A stretch of 64,000 bases of DNA from Trichloromonas sp034002365 (GCA_034002365.1 JAVFAR010000002.1:7088-71087), one strand, 5' to 3'; shown: positions 27,128-34,728, numbered from the stretch's first letter. Numbers and translations: made by a program. The notes: generated by a model not told the origin, from the letters alone.

Positions 27128-27936
27128 CGCAGCAGCTCCGTGAGAAAATCCCCGGCGAGCAGGGGCAGATTGACCAGGCGCAGCAGCACGAAGAGCGCCG
27201 ACCAGCCCAGCGTGAAAAGGATTTCCCGGCGGCCGATGCGCAAGGGGCTCAGCCTGCGGATCTCGCCGTCGAAGCCCCGGCAGAGCATGGCCTGATGGAT
27301 GCGCTGGGCGCGGTCGAGGGTGCGCAGCAGCAGTTGCCCGGCCATGTGCCCCGCCACTTTCAGCCCCATGCCCCGGCCGCGGAAGGAGCGCAGCGCCCGC
27401 GCCCGCACCATGCGCTGGGCTTCGTCGACCAGCACGAAGAGATAGCGGTACAGAAAGAGCAGCTGCAGGGCGAAGACGCGCGGCGCGCCGAGGCGTTCCA
27501 TGGCCATGCAGACGCCGGTGAAGCTGGTGGTGGCGATGAGCACCAGGGCGGCGAAGACGGTCAGGGTGAAGCGCAGCAGGATCGAGGCGAAGGAGACCCA
27601 GCCGCCGCTGACGGCGAACTCCCCGATCTGCAGGAGAATCTCCCGGTCGAGGAGGGGATTGAAGACGCCGATGAAGAAGGCGAGAGGGGCCGCCAGCAGC
27701 AGTTTTTTCAGCAGGGGGGCGGCGGGCAACCCGGCGGCGAGAACCAAGGCGAGGGGAAAGCAGATGAAAGGAAGCAGGGCCGAGATTTCGTATTTGCCGA
27801 AGGAAACCACGGTGCAGACGAAGATCAGGGTGGTCATCAGCTTGGCCCGGGGGTCGAGGCGATGGACGGCGGAACGGCCGGCGGCCAGGCGGTCGAGGAC
27901 GCCCAGATCGAAGAGGGATGATTCGATATTCGCCAT
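27124..27936 (-). CDS. cbiQ: CbiQ/NikQ, transmembrane component of the ECF cobalt or nickel transporter
   Basis: A 270-residue inner-membrane protein with about five helices. It has the coupling motifs of the family: ALRSFRGRGMG near residue 185 and AMLCRGFDGEIR near 217, matching the two A-R-G type motifs that contact the ATPase. HRLDPRAKLM at residue 25 is the conserved N-terminal stretch. It overlaps cbiO by four bases. The ATG at 27936 is only 20 bases past a terminator hairpin on the same strand, which suggests attenuation control. The substrate-binding component is not adjacent; the likely partner is the NikMN fusion 4 kb away. Confidence 0.92.
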   Translation of the reverse strand: MANIESSLFDLGVLDRLAAGRSAVHRLDPRAKLMTTLIFVCTVVSFGKYEISALLPFICFPLALVLAAGLPAAPLLKKLLLAAPLAFFIGVFNPLLDREILLQIGEFAVSGGWVSFASILLRFTLTVFAALVLIATTSFTGVCMAMERLGAPRVFALQLLFLYRYLFVLVDEAQRMVRARALRSFRGRGMGLKVAGHMAGQLLLRTLDRAQRIHQAMLCRGFDGEIRRLSPLRIGRREILFTLGWSALFVLLRLVNLPLLAGDFLTELLR

Positions 27937-27955
27937 GGCCGTTGCCGTTTGTGTT

Positions 27956-28000
27956 CTGAAAAATACGGAAGGGTGAATCCTTCCGTATTACAAGAAGGAT
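27956..28000 (-). promoter_or_regulatory. Terminator/antiterminator pair in the leader of cbiQO
   Basis: Read on the minus strand, AATACGGAAGG pairs with CCTTCCGTATT (27989-27962) and is followed by TTTTT, a textbook terminator. Just upstream ATCCTTC (28000-27994) can instead pair with GAAGGAT (27983-27977), and this destroys the terminator. Mutually exclusive stems are typical of riboswitches or other attenuators. The sensing part would lie within 28001-28126, where I recognise no known riboswitch. Alternatively the hairpin is simply the nikR terminator. Confidence 0.5.
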
Positions 28001-28126
28001 GCCTTTGCCGCGGAGCCTCTGGAGGGGGCCGGGGTGTGGCCGGATGACGGATCGCCGTCTTTTTCCGGACATGCGACGGGGTCCGGCGGCGAATTCATGT
28101 CATCCGCGCACGGCGGGTGGGCAAGG

Positions 28127-28546
28127 TCAGGGCAGGTCCGCGCCGGTGGTGGTGGTCACCAGCTTGCCGTGGATCACCCCTTTGGTGCCGATCAGTTCGT
28201 CGGCCAGGCGCTTGACCTCCCGCGCCGGCCCCCGGACCACCACCACTTCCAGGCAGTTGTGGGCGTCGAGGTGGACGTGCAGGGCCGAGACGATGGCGTC
28301 GTGGTGGCTGTGCTGGTGTTCGGTGAGCTTGTCGGAGAGATCGCGGGTATGGTGATTGTAGACCAGGGTGACAGTCCCCACCGTCTCCTCCTCCCCCCGC
28401 GCCCACTGTTCCTCGACCAGGGCGTTGCGGATCAGATCGCGGATCGCCTCCGAGCGGTTGCCGTAACCTTTTTCCGCGATCAGTTCGTCGAAGCGCTTGA
28501 GCAGTCGGTCGTCGATGGAAATGCCGAAACGGGCCAGGTCGCTCAT
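28127..28546 (-). CDS. nikR: NikR, nickel-responsive ribbon-helix-helix regulator
   Basis: A 139-residue tetrameric repressor. Residues 1-45 are the ribbon-helix-helix DNA-binding part (RFGISIDDRLLKRFDELI, YGNRSEAIRDLIR). The ACT-like C-terminal domain has the Ni ligands HHDAIVSALHVHLDAHNCLEVVVV, giving the His-His-His-Cys site. The start at 28546 (MSDLARFG) follows GGAGGAATC; an upstream in-frame ATG adds 45 non-homologous residues. It lies upstream of cbiQO on the same strand with a hairpin between, and diverges from nrdD. A likely target is the nikMN promoter at 31843. Confidence 0.93.
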   Translation of the reverse strand: MSDLARFGISIDDRLLKRFDELIAEKGYGNRSEAIRDLIRNALVEEQWARGEEETVGTVTLVYNHHTRDLSDKLTEHQHSHHDAIVSALHVHLDAHNCLEVVVVRGPAREVKRLADELIGTKGVIHGKLVTTTTGADLP

Positions 28547-28677
28547 GATTCCTCCGGGGGCGGACGGGATTTTCGCCTGTTTAGCACGCTCGCCGGGGCC
28601 GGTCAAGGGGATAGCGGCCGGGCCCCGGACGGCGCCCGCCGGCGGCATTTTCATCCACAGCTTTGTCCACGGGATAT

Positions 28678-28725
28678 TCACAAGATGTTGTGGCCTGGAA
28701 GAAAAAAATTGCCAATATATAGGGT
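28678..28725. promoter_or_regulatory. Tandem NrdR boxes upstream of nrdD
   Basis: Two NrdR-like palindromes, CACAAGATGTTGTG (28679-28692) and CCAATATATAGG (28712-28723), have centres 32 bases apart. That is three helical turns, the spacing known for NrdR, the ATP/dATP-sensing repressor of ribonucleotide reductase genes. They lie just upstream of the candidate nrdD promoter. The nrdR gene is not in the window. Confidence 0.65.
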
Positions 28726-28732
28726 TTTGCCC

Positions 28733-28760
28733 TTGACTGGATTCATGCCTGTGCTAAGGT
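28733..28760 (+). promoter_or_regulatory. Candidate sigma-70 promoter of nrdD
   Basis: TTGACT (28733-28738), a 16-base spacer and TAAGGT (28755-28760), about 38 bases before the nrdD ATG and directly downstream of the NrdR boxes. Confidence 0.5.
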
Positions 28761-28797
28761 TCATCCGTTGTTTGAATACGGTTGGGAGGGTGGAGAG

Positions 28798-30777
28798 ATG
28801 GTGGAATTCATTCGTAAGCGGGACGGTCGTCTGGTCCCCTTCGAGGAAGAGAAGATCGCCGGCGCGATTCAGAAAGCGGTGCGCGCCGTCGGCGGCAGCG
28901 ACATGGACAAGGCGGGGCGTATCGCCCGTCAGGTCGTCGGAATTCTCGAGGTGCTCTACAAGGACACCCAGGTGCCGACGGTGGAGAATGTTCAGGATCT
29001 GGTGGAAAAGATCCTCATCGAAAACGGCCACGCCAAGGTAGCTAAAAACTACATCCTCTACCGCAAGCAGCGCGAGGCCCTGCGCAAAACCAGGGAATTC
29101 ATGCGCGAGTCGATCGCCTCGATCGATTCCTACCTCACCCAGGAAGACTGGCGGGTCAACGAAAACGCCAACATGGGCTATTCGCTGCAAGGGCTCAACA
29201 ACCACATCGCCGCCAACATCACCAGCAACTACTGGCTCAATAAAATCTATCCCGCGTCCATCGCCGACGCCCATCGTCAGGGGGATTTCCATCTGCACGA
29301 CCTGGGGATGCTCTCGGTCTACTGCTGCGGCTGGGATCTCAAGGATCTGCTGCTGAAAGGCTTCACCGGCGCCTACGGCAAGGTGCAGAGCGCCCCGGCC
29401 GCCCACTTCCGCACCGCCCTCGGCCAGGCCGTGAACTTCTTCTACACCCTGCAAGGGGAGGCCGCCGGCGCCCAGGCCTTCTCCAACTTCGATACCCTGC
29501 TCGCCCCTTTCATTCGCTACGACAAGCTCGGCTACGCCGAGGTCAAGCAGGCGATGCAGGAGTTCATTTTCAATATGAACGTGCCGACCCGGGTCGGCTT
29601 CCAGACGCCCTTCACCAACATCACCCTGGACATGACCCCGCCGAAGAACATGGCCGGCGAAGCGGTGATCATCGGCGGCAAGCTGATGGATGCCGTTTAC
29701 GGCGACTTCCAGGAAGAGATGGATCTTTTCAACCGGGCCTTTTGCGAAGTGATGATGGCCGGGGACAGCTCGGGGCGGATCTTCTCCTTCCCCATCCCCA
29801 CCTATAACATCACCGCCGGTTTCGACTGGGAAAGCCCGCGCTTCCGGCCGATCTGGGAGATGACCGCCAAGTACGGCATCCCCTACTTCAGCAACTTCAT
29901 CAATTCGGACATGGATCCGGAAGACGCCCGATCCATGTGCTGCCGCCTGCGTCTCGACAACCGCGAACTGCGCCGGCGCGGGGGCGGGCTGTTCGGCTCG
30001 AACCCGCTGACCGGCTCCATCGGCGTCGTCACCCTCAATCTGCCCCGCGCCGCCTACCTGGCCGAGAGCGAGCAGGCTTTTTTCGAGCGCATCGCCGAGC
30101 TCATGCGCCTGGCCCAGGAGTCCCTGGAGATCAAGCGCAAGCAGCTGGAGCGCTTCACCGCGGACGGGCTCTATCCCTACAGCCGTTTCTACCTCGGGGG
30201 GATCCGCGAGCGCAGCGGCCACTTCTGGGACAATCACTTTTCCACCATCGGTCTGATCGGCATGAACGAGGCCTGTCTCAACCTGGTCGGGAGCGGCATC
30301 GATACCGCCGAAGGGAAGAATCTGGCGATCCGCACCCTGCGTTTCATGCGCGGCCAACTGGAAGTCTACCAGGAGGAGACCGGGCATCTCTACAACCTCG
30401 AGGCGACCCCCGCCGAGGGGACGAGTTTCCGTCTCGCCCAGCGGGATCGGGCCATGTACCCCGAGATTCGCACCGCCGGCGAGGACGAACCCTATTACAC
30501 CAATTCGACCCAGCTGCCCGTCGGCTGCACCGACGACATCTTCCAGGCCCTCTCCCATCAGGACAGCCTGCAGACCCTCTACACGGGCGGCACGGTCTTT
30601 CACGGCTTTCTCGGCGAACGCATCGACGACTGGCGCGGCGCGCGGCTTTTGGTGAAACGCATCGCCGAGAATTTCCATCTGCCCTATTTCACCGTCAGTC
30701 CGACCTTCACCATCTGTCCGGTGCACGGCTACATCGCCGGTGAACATTTCGAATGTCCGCATCATCAGGCGGCCTGA
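28798..30777 (+). CDS. nrdD: NrdD, anaerobic ribonucleoside-triphosphate reductase, lacking its glycyl-radical tail
   Basis: Class III reductase that makes dNTPs without oxygen using a glycyl radical. Residues 1-90 are an ATP-cone (VEFIRKRDGRLVPFEEEKI) for allosteric control, followed by the alpha/beta barrel (GDFHLHDLGMLSVYCCGWDL and later motifs). At 659 residues it ends after FTICPVHGYIAGEHFECPHHQAA, where other NrdDs go on into the zinc site and the RVxGY radical loop. That loop is instead encoded by a separate gene 30 bases downstream. The start at 28798 (MVEFIRKRDG) follows GGAGGG/GGAGAG. It is followed by nrdG, its activase. Confidence 0.92.
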   Translation: MVEFIRKRDGRLVPFEEEKIAGAIQKAVRAVGGSDMDKAGRIARQVVGILEVLYKDTQVPTVENVQDLVEKILIENGHAKVAKNYILYRKQREALRKTREFMRESIASIDSYLTQEDWRVNENANMGYSLQGLNNHIAANITSNYWLNKIYPASIADAHRQGDFHLHDLGMLSVYCCGWDLKDLLLKGFTGAYGKVQSAPAAHFRTALGQAVNFFYTLQGEAAGAQAFSNFDTLLAPFIRYDKLGYAEVKQAMQEFIFNMNVPTRVGFQTPFTNITLDMTPPKNMAGEAVIIGGKLMDAVYGDFQEEMDLFNRAFCEVMMAGDSSGRIFSFPIPTYNITAGFDWESPRFRPIWEMTAKYGIPYFSNFINSDMDPEDARSMCCRLRLDNRELRRRGGGLFGSNPLTGSIGVVTLNLPRAAYLAESEQAFFERIAELMRLAQESLEIKRKQLERFTADGLYPYSRFYLGGIRERSGHFWDNHFSTIGLIGMNEACLNLVGSGIDTAEGKNLAIRTLRFMRGQLEVYQEETGHLYNLEATPAEGTSFRLAQRDRAMYPEIRTAGEDEPYYTNSTQLPVGCTDDIFQALSHQDSLQTLYTGGTVFHGFLGERIDDWRGARLLVKRIAENFHLPYFTVSPTFTICPVHGYIAGEHFECPHHQAA

Positions 30778-30807
30778 CCATCCGCCCCATCATCCAGGAG
30801 GCAGCGA

Positions 30808-30960
30808 ATGAACAGCAACTGTGCTGAAAAGACCGAGGTTTATTCCCGCGTTTGTGGTTTCTTCCGGCCGGTGCAGCAATGGAACCGGGGGAAGAAGGAA
30901 GAATTCAAGGATCGCACCGAGTTCGTCATGGCTCCGACGCCGGCGCGGGTCGAAGGCTAG
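30808..30960 (+). CDS. Detached glycyl-radical domain of NrdD (50 residues)
   Basis: This short gene reads MNSNCAEKTEVYSRVCGFF and continues RPVQQWNRGKKEEFKDR. EVYSRVCGFFRPVQQWN aligns with the C-terminal glycyl-radical loop of NrdD, the Gly of RVCGF being the likely radical site. C5, with the CPVHG and CPHH cysteines at the end of the large protein, could complete the zinc site. A strong AGGAGG seven bases before the ATG and a stop in the upstream gene well before it show separate translation rather than a simple base error. The arrangement recalls YfiD, a stand-alone glycyl-radical subunit that repairs pyruvate formate-lyase. Function as an obligate NrdD subunit is inferred. Confidence 0.75.
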   Translation: MNSNCAEKTEVYSRVCGFFRPVQQWNRGKKEEFKDRTEFVMAPTPARVEG

Positions 30961-30984
30961 AGCGTTTATTCCCTGTTTTTAAGC

Positions 30985-31027
30985 ACGGGGGCGGTCGCCG
31001 CAAGGGGATCGCCCCCGTCCTTTTTTT
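30985..31027 (+). terminator. Terminator or attenuator between the glycyl-radical peptide gene and nrdG
   Basis: ACGGGGGCG (30985-30993) pairs with CGCCCCCGT (31010-31018), followed by CC and seven T. The nrdG ATG is only 12 bases further, so this probably reduces rather than abolishes nrdG expression. Confidence 0.75.
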
Positions 31028-31039
31028 GCCGGATTTTTC

Positions 31040-31735
31040 ATGAAAATCAAAGGTTTTCAGGGCACCAGCCTGCTCGATTTCCCCGGACGGATCGCCTCGT
31101 TGATCTTTTTCGGCGGCTGTAACCTGTGTTGCCCCTTCTGTCACAATCCGACCCTGGTCCTCGATCCCGAGCAGTACCCCGATTTCCCCCTGGAGGATCT
31201 TCTCGCCGAGCTGGCGGAGCGGCGGAATTTTATCGACGGCGTGGTCGTTTCCGGCGGTGAACCGACCCTCGACCGGGATCTGCCGCTGCTGCTGCGCGAG
31301 GTCAAGTCTCTGGGGCTTGCGGTCAAACTGGACAGCAACGGCCTCGCCCCCGCTGTGCTGGACCAGCTCTTCGCCGAAGACCTGGTCGATTACCTCGCCC
31401 TCGACCTGAAGACGGCCCCCGAGCGCTACGGCGAACTCCACCGCGCGCCGGTGGACCCCGCTTTGCTCCGACGCGGCATTCGCGTCGTGCTCGAATCCTC
31501 CGTCCCCTACGAAATCCGCACGACCTGTGTGCCGGGCCTGGTGGAATCCTCCGATTTCAAGGCCATGGGCGAGGCCATTGCCGGCGCCCGCCACTGGGTG
31601 TTGCAGCAATATATCCCCCGTTACGCCCTGGCCGATAGCTGGCGCGCTCTGGTGCCGCACCCGCCGGAACGTCTCGCGGAATTCGCCCGCATCGCCGAAG
31701 GCTACGCGGAGCGGGTTTCCCTGCGCGGCCTCTGA
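31040..31735 (+). CDS. nrdG: NrdG, anaerobic ribonucleotide reductase-activating radical SAM protein
   Basis: A 231-residue radical SAM enzyme that abstracts a hydrogen from the NrdD glycine. GTSLLDFPGRIASLIFFGGC leads into the CX3CX2C cluster motif (CNLCCPFCHNP, residues 27-34) that binds the 4Fe-4S cluster. VVSGGEPTLD near residue 70 is the SAM-contact GGE motif. It belongs to the subgroup longer than E. coli NrdG, similar to pyruvate formate-lyase activases, so the annotation rests on its position after nrdD. Its substrate here would be the separate 50-residue radical peptide bound to NrdD. A strong terminator follows. Confidence 0.9.
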   Translation: MKIKGFQGTSLLDFPGRIASLIFFGGCNLCCPFCHNPTLVLDPEQYPDFPLEDLLAELAERRNFIDGVVVSGGEPTLDRDLPLLLREVKSLGLAVKLDSNGLAPAVLDQLFAEDLVDYLALDLKTAPERYGELHRAPVDPALLRRGIRVVLESSVPYEIRTTCVPGLVESSDFKAMGEAIAGARHWVLQQYIPRYALADSWRALVPHPPERLAEFARIAEGYAERVSLRGL

Positions 31736-31767
31736 TCCGCAAAACGAAACGAGAAAAGACAAACGAT

Positions 31768-31800
31768 AAAAAACCACGGCCTCTCCGGTCGTGGTTTTTT
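31768..31800 (+). terminator. Terminator of nrdG
   Basis: AAAAAACCACGGCC and GGTCGTGGTTTTTT form a 14-base stem with one G-T pair and a short loop, ending in six T. Confidence 0.85.
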
Positions 31801-31842
31801 GTTGAAAGGAGGCATTCTGGCGGGATTTTTGCTTAATGTTCG

Positions 31843-31869
31843 GTGTTACGAATCTGAAAGCCGTGACAA
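31843..31869. promoter_or_regulatory. Candidate NikR operator upstream of nikMN
   Basis: GTGTTAC (31843-31849), 13 bases, then GTGACAA (31863-31869). As I recall it, the NikR motif proposed for Geobacter and Desulfovibrio is GTGTTAC-N13/14-GTAACAC; here the left arm is exact and the right arm matches at five of seven positions. The site is about 85 bases before the nikMN start. Confidence 0.5.
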
Positions 31870-31952
31870 GTTTGCCGTTGACGTCGGAATGACGGACGGC
31901 TAAGGTTTTCCCCGAACGTGCAAACGAACACGATTTTTCCGGAGGTTTCTAC

Positions 31953-32972
31953 ATGCACATGGCCGATGCCCTGCTCTCTCCCGCCGTCGGCGGCGCCTTC
32001 TGGGCGGCCGGCGCCGCGATCCTGGCCGGCTGCTCGCGCAAGCTGCGTAACGAATTCGATGACGGCAAAATTCCGCTGATGGGGGTGCTGGCGGCGTTCA
32101 TCTTCGCCGCGCAGATGATCAACTTCACCATTCCCGGCACCGGTTCCAGCGGCCATCTCGGCGGCGGCATGATCCTCGCCATCCTCCTCGGCCCCTGCGC
32201 CGGTTTTCTCGCCATGGCCTCGGTGCTGACGGTGCAGGCCCTCTTTTTCGCCGACGGCGGCTTGCTGGCCCTCGGCTGCAACATCTTCAACCTCGGCTTC
32301 TTTCCCTGTTTTATCGCCTGCCCCCTGATCTTCCGGCCGCTGCTGGGCAGGGCGCCGACCCGGGGGCGGCTGCTCGCCGCCAGTCTGGTCGCGGCGGTGG
32401 CGGCCTTGCAGCTGGGGGCCTTTTTCGTCGTGCTGCAGACCCTGTTGTCGGGGATTTCCGAACTTCCCTTTGCCCCTTTTCTCATGCTCATGCTGCCGAT
32501 CCATCTGGCCATCGGCGTGGTCGAGGGGCTGGTGACGGCGGCGGTGGTCGGCTACGTCTGGAAGGCGCGCCCCGAAATTCTCACGACGCCGGGAGGGAAA
32601 ATCTCGGCCCCAGGCTGGCAGCCGGTGCTGCTCGGGCTGACCGCCGCCACCCTGCTGGTCGGCGGCATCCTTTCCTGGTTTGCCTCCAGCCATCCCGACG
32701 GGCTGGAGTGGGCCATGTTTCATGCCTCCGGCCGCGAAGAACTGGCGGCGCCGGAAGCGGGGGCGCATCAAGCCCTGGCCGAGGTTCAGGAAAAGACCGC
32801 GCTGCTGCCCGATTACGGTTTCAAGGCGAGTGCGGATGGAGGCGGCGAGGTGGACGAGGCCTGGCCCGCCGTCGACACCGGCACCAGCCTTTCCGGTCTG
32901 GTCGGGGGCTTGCTCACCCTGATGGTGGCGGGACTGGCCGCCTGGCTGCTGCGCGGCCGTTCCCGCGCCTGA
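31953..32972 (+). CDS. nikMN: NikMN-type substrate-binding fusion of an ECF nickel/cobalt transporter
   Basis: A 339-residue inner-membrane protein. It begins MHMADALLSPAVGG, and the extreme N-terminal His of the S component is a known metal ligand. Residues 1-210 form the CbiM/NikM bundle (GTGSSGHLGGGMILA is the conserved loop). Residues 220-339 resemble the NikN/PDGLE domain (SSHPDGLEWAMFHA) flanked by two helices. MHxxDALLSPAVG is closer to NikM-type proteins than to CbiM (MHIMEGFLP), and with the upstream NikR-like site I favour nickel. The Q and O subunits are probably those encoded at 26357-27936. The ATG follows GGAGG. Confidence 0.85.
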   Translation: MHMADALLSPAVGGAFWAAGAAILAGCSRKLRNEFDDGKIPLMGVLAAFIFAAQMINFTIPGTGSSGHLGGGMILAILLGPCAGFLAMASVLTVQALFFADGGLLALGCNIFNLGFFPCFIACPLIFRPLLGRAPTRGRLLAASLVAAVAALQLGAFFVVLQTLLSGISELPFAPFLMLMLPIHLAIGVVEGLVTAAVVGYVWKARPEILTTPGGKISAPGWQPVLLGLTAATLLVGGILSWFASSHPDGLEWAMFHASGREELAAPEAGAHQALAEVQEKTALLPDYGFKASADGGGEVDEAWPAVDTGTSLSGLVGGLLTLMVAGLAAWLLRGRSRA

Positions 32973-32995
32973 ACCGCCGGAAATCCCGAAGCTTA

Positions 32996-33037
32996 AAACG
33001 CAACAGGGCCACCCGATCCGGTGGCCCTGTTGCGTTT
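32996..33037. terminator. Strong terminator after nikMN
   Basis: An 18-base perfect stem (AAACGCAACAGGGCCACC with its complement) around a 6-base loop. The 3' side ends in TTT, so it fits best as a terminator or as an mRNA 3'-end stabiliser. Confidence 0.8.
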
Positions 33038-33067
33038 GCTGAAAAGCTGTCGCCGCTAAAGGCGGAT

Positions 33068-33087
33068 CAAAAATGCCCAGAGGGCAG
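33068..33087 (-). terminator. Weak terminator of the metallopeptidase operon
   Basis: On the minus strand TGCCC-TCT-GGGCA is followed by TTTTTG. A second inverted repeat (GATGCGGT/ACCGCATC, about 33088-33115) lies just before it. Three copies of GGGGATGAA-like sequence occupy 33147-33170. Confidence 0.4.
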
Positions 33088-33183
33088 GATGCGGTGACGA
33101 AAGGAACCGCATCGATACGTTTGCCAGAAAGACTTCAATCTTTACAGGGATGAAGGGGATGAAGGGGATAGAACCGAGTGTTT

Positions 33184-33786
33184 TTAAACACGTGCGCGGG
33201 CGACGAGCTTGGCTCGGGGAACCGCCACCCGCACCCCGGTGAGGCGCAGGGCGCCGTCCTGCCAGGCGCTTTCCTCCAGGTGGAGAAAGGCCAGGAGGTC
33301 CGGCGGCGGCGAACTTTGCAGGCAGGTGTCGGCGAGACGCCCGACGATGCGGTCAAAACCGGCCCGCGACGAGCCGTGGGCGAAGTTGCGGCCGGGAAAG
33401 CGGCGGATGTCGCCGTCGCAGGCTTCGGAGATATGGTAGAGCTCGTGGATGACGGTGGCCAGTTTTTCGGCGAAGGAGAGGCGCAGAAAGCGGGGGACGA
33501 AGACGGTGATCAGATAATGGATCTCCCGTCCGCCGTGGCTGAGGGTCGGCATGCGGTAGGTTTCCCGCCAGGGACCCCGGCGCCGGGTCAATTCCCGGAC
33601 GCCGCCGGCAAAGCGCAGGGGGGCGATGCGGGCGAGCAGGCCGTGCCGCCCCTCGGCGCGGGAGCGGGCGACGGCGAAGAGGACCCGTTCCGGGTCGATA
33701 TGGGCCAGTTCCGGCAGAGCCTGTGTCAGATGCCGGCAGAGGGCCGCCAGTCGCGCCGAGAGATCGAGGGTCAGCGTTCTTCCCAC
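33184..33786 (-). CDS. Putative zinc metallopeptidase with HELYH motif
   Basis: A 200-residue protein whose clearest feature is VIHELYHISEACDGD, an HEXXH zinc site. RNFAHGSSRAGFD downstream could hold the third ligand. I cannot name the substrate, and no signal peptide or membrane segment is seen, so it would act in the cytoplasm. I start at the GTG at 33786 (VGRTLTLDLSARL), which overlaps the end of the upstream cytochrome gene by 16 bases. Residues further upstream in this frame (arginine-rich) are only the cytochrome sequence in another frame. The start is uncertain because no ribosome binding site is evident; translational coupling is likely. Confidence 0.65.
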   Translation of the reverse strand: MGRTLTLDLSARLAALCRHLTQALPELAHIDPERVLFAVARSRAEGRHGLLARIAPLRFAGGVRELTRRRGPWRETYRMPTLSHGGREIHYLITVFVPRFLRLSFAEKLATVIHELYHISEACDGDIRRFPGRNFAHGSSRAGFDRIVGRLADTCLQSSPPPDLLAFLHLEESAWQDGALRLTGVRVAVPRAKLVARARV

Positions 33787-34046
33787 TTGTGACAGATCAG
33801 GCAGCGGGACGGCGTTTTGTGATTCTGGTTGTCGGGCAGAGGGGCGAGACCGCCGGTGTAGTGGCATTCGCCGCAGAACTTCTCGGCGGCCATCTTGCCG
33901 TCGCTCTGGACCACGGCCAGGTACCGTTTATGGTTGTCGTCGTAGGGGACGCGGGCGGTCTTGATGTCGCCGGAGATGGCGTAAAAGACGGCGAAGACCG
34001 CGGCGACGATGGCGACAAAGAGCAGATCGCGTTTTTTCAGGGACAT
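33771..34046 (-). CDS. Small membrane-anchored diheme c-type cytochrome
   Basis: A 91-residue protein. The N-terminus MSLKKRDLLFVAIVAAVFAVF is one hydrophobic segment, probably an uncleaved anchor, followed by two CXXCH heme motifs (CGECH near residue 58 and CLICH near 83). A GGLAPLPDNQNHKTPSR linker lies between the hemes. That hemes sit in the periplasm is inferred from c-type maturation. Its gene precedes and overlaps the metallopeptidase gene. The 91-residue size matches small two-heme electron carriers of dissimilatory metal reducers. It has no visible relation to the peptidase. Confidence 0.8.
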   Translation of the reverse strand: MSLKKRDLLFVAIVAAVFAVFYAISGDIKTARVPYDDNHKRYLAVVQSDGKMAAEKFCGECHYTGGLAPLPDNQNHKTPSRCLICHKWEER

Positions 34047-34154
34047 GCGTACCTCGTATGGGGCAAGGCGGCCGCGTGGTGGCCGGTGGATGTTCCGGCG
34101 ACGGGGCGGTCAAGGTGATGAGGATAGGCGGGGAGCCGGCACGGTACGGCGCGC

Positions 34155-34487
34155 CTATTCCCCCTTGATGAAAAGGAAATAGATGGCGGCGAAGACGATG
34201 ACGGCGCCGATCAGGATGAAAACCACCAGCGGTTCGGTGCCCATCTCCCCGGCCGTCGTTCCCTTGCCGAGGGTGTAGACCACCAGTCCGGCCATGCCGG
34301 CGACGGTGAAGAGGGTGACGAGCAGCACCCGCCAGCGCATGATCAGGGCGGTGACGGTGAGCAGGGCGATACCGCCGAGCAGCCAGGGATTGTGCAGGAG
34401 GTTGTTCAGGTCGATTCCGCGCAGAGCGGCAATGACCCGGCTGGTTTCAAAGCGCTGCAGAAATTCGATCACAGTAGATAAATCCAT
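34155..34487 (-). CDS. Hypothetical membrane protein, three helices
   Basis: A 110-residue protein I do not recognise. After an amphipathic N-terminus (MDLSTVIEFLQRFETSRVI) it has three hydrophobic segments (about 38-55, 58-76 and 88-105) and a short KGE tail, an inner-membrane arrangement without a signal peptide. The start at 34487 was preferred over one 10 codons upstream because GGAG is found at the right spacing (GGCGGAGTTGTT). It precedes the diheme cytochrome gene on the same strand by 108 bases and may share its transcript. A weak homologous call to cytochrome-associated small proteins is not supportable from sequence alone. Confidence 0.65.
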   Translation of the reverse strand: MDLSTVIEFLQRFETSRVIAALRGIDLNNLLHNPWLLGGIALLTVTALIMRWRVLLVTLFTVAGMAGLVVYTLGKGTTAGEMGTEPLVVFILIGAVIVFAAIYFLFIKGE

Positions 34488-34589
34488 AACAACTCCGCCG
34501 ATTCGGAAGAAATCCAACTTCTCCTATATATTTGTAGCACGATAACAGGTTTCCCTTGCAAAGGTAAAGCCCAAAAACCCCCCGCATCC

Positions 34590-34618
34590 TTGACTTTCCC
34601 GGGGCTCTTCACTACTAT
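34590..34618 (+). promoter_or_regulatory. Sigma-70 promoter of murI
   Basis: TTGACT (34590-34595), a 17-base spacer and TACTAT (34613-34618), about 110 bases upstream of the murI start. Confidence 0.6.
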
Positions 34619-34728
34619 CGACCCCTGTTTTAATCGGCCGACGAAAAACGCCCATCCGCATTTTTGCTCGGACTTTTGAGCGGGATTTCAGCGGCCCGTC
34701 GATTTTTTTTGGAAAGAAGATTCGCGCT

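Noticed and set aside
33041..33115. Possible cyclic-di-GMP (GEMM) riboswitch downstream of nikMN
   Set aside because: Stems are present but the conserved GEMM core is missing, and no plus-strand gene follows; on the minus strand it looks like a terminator.
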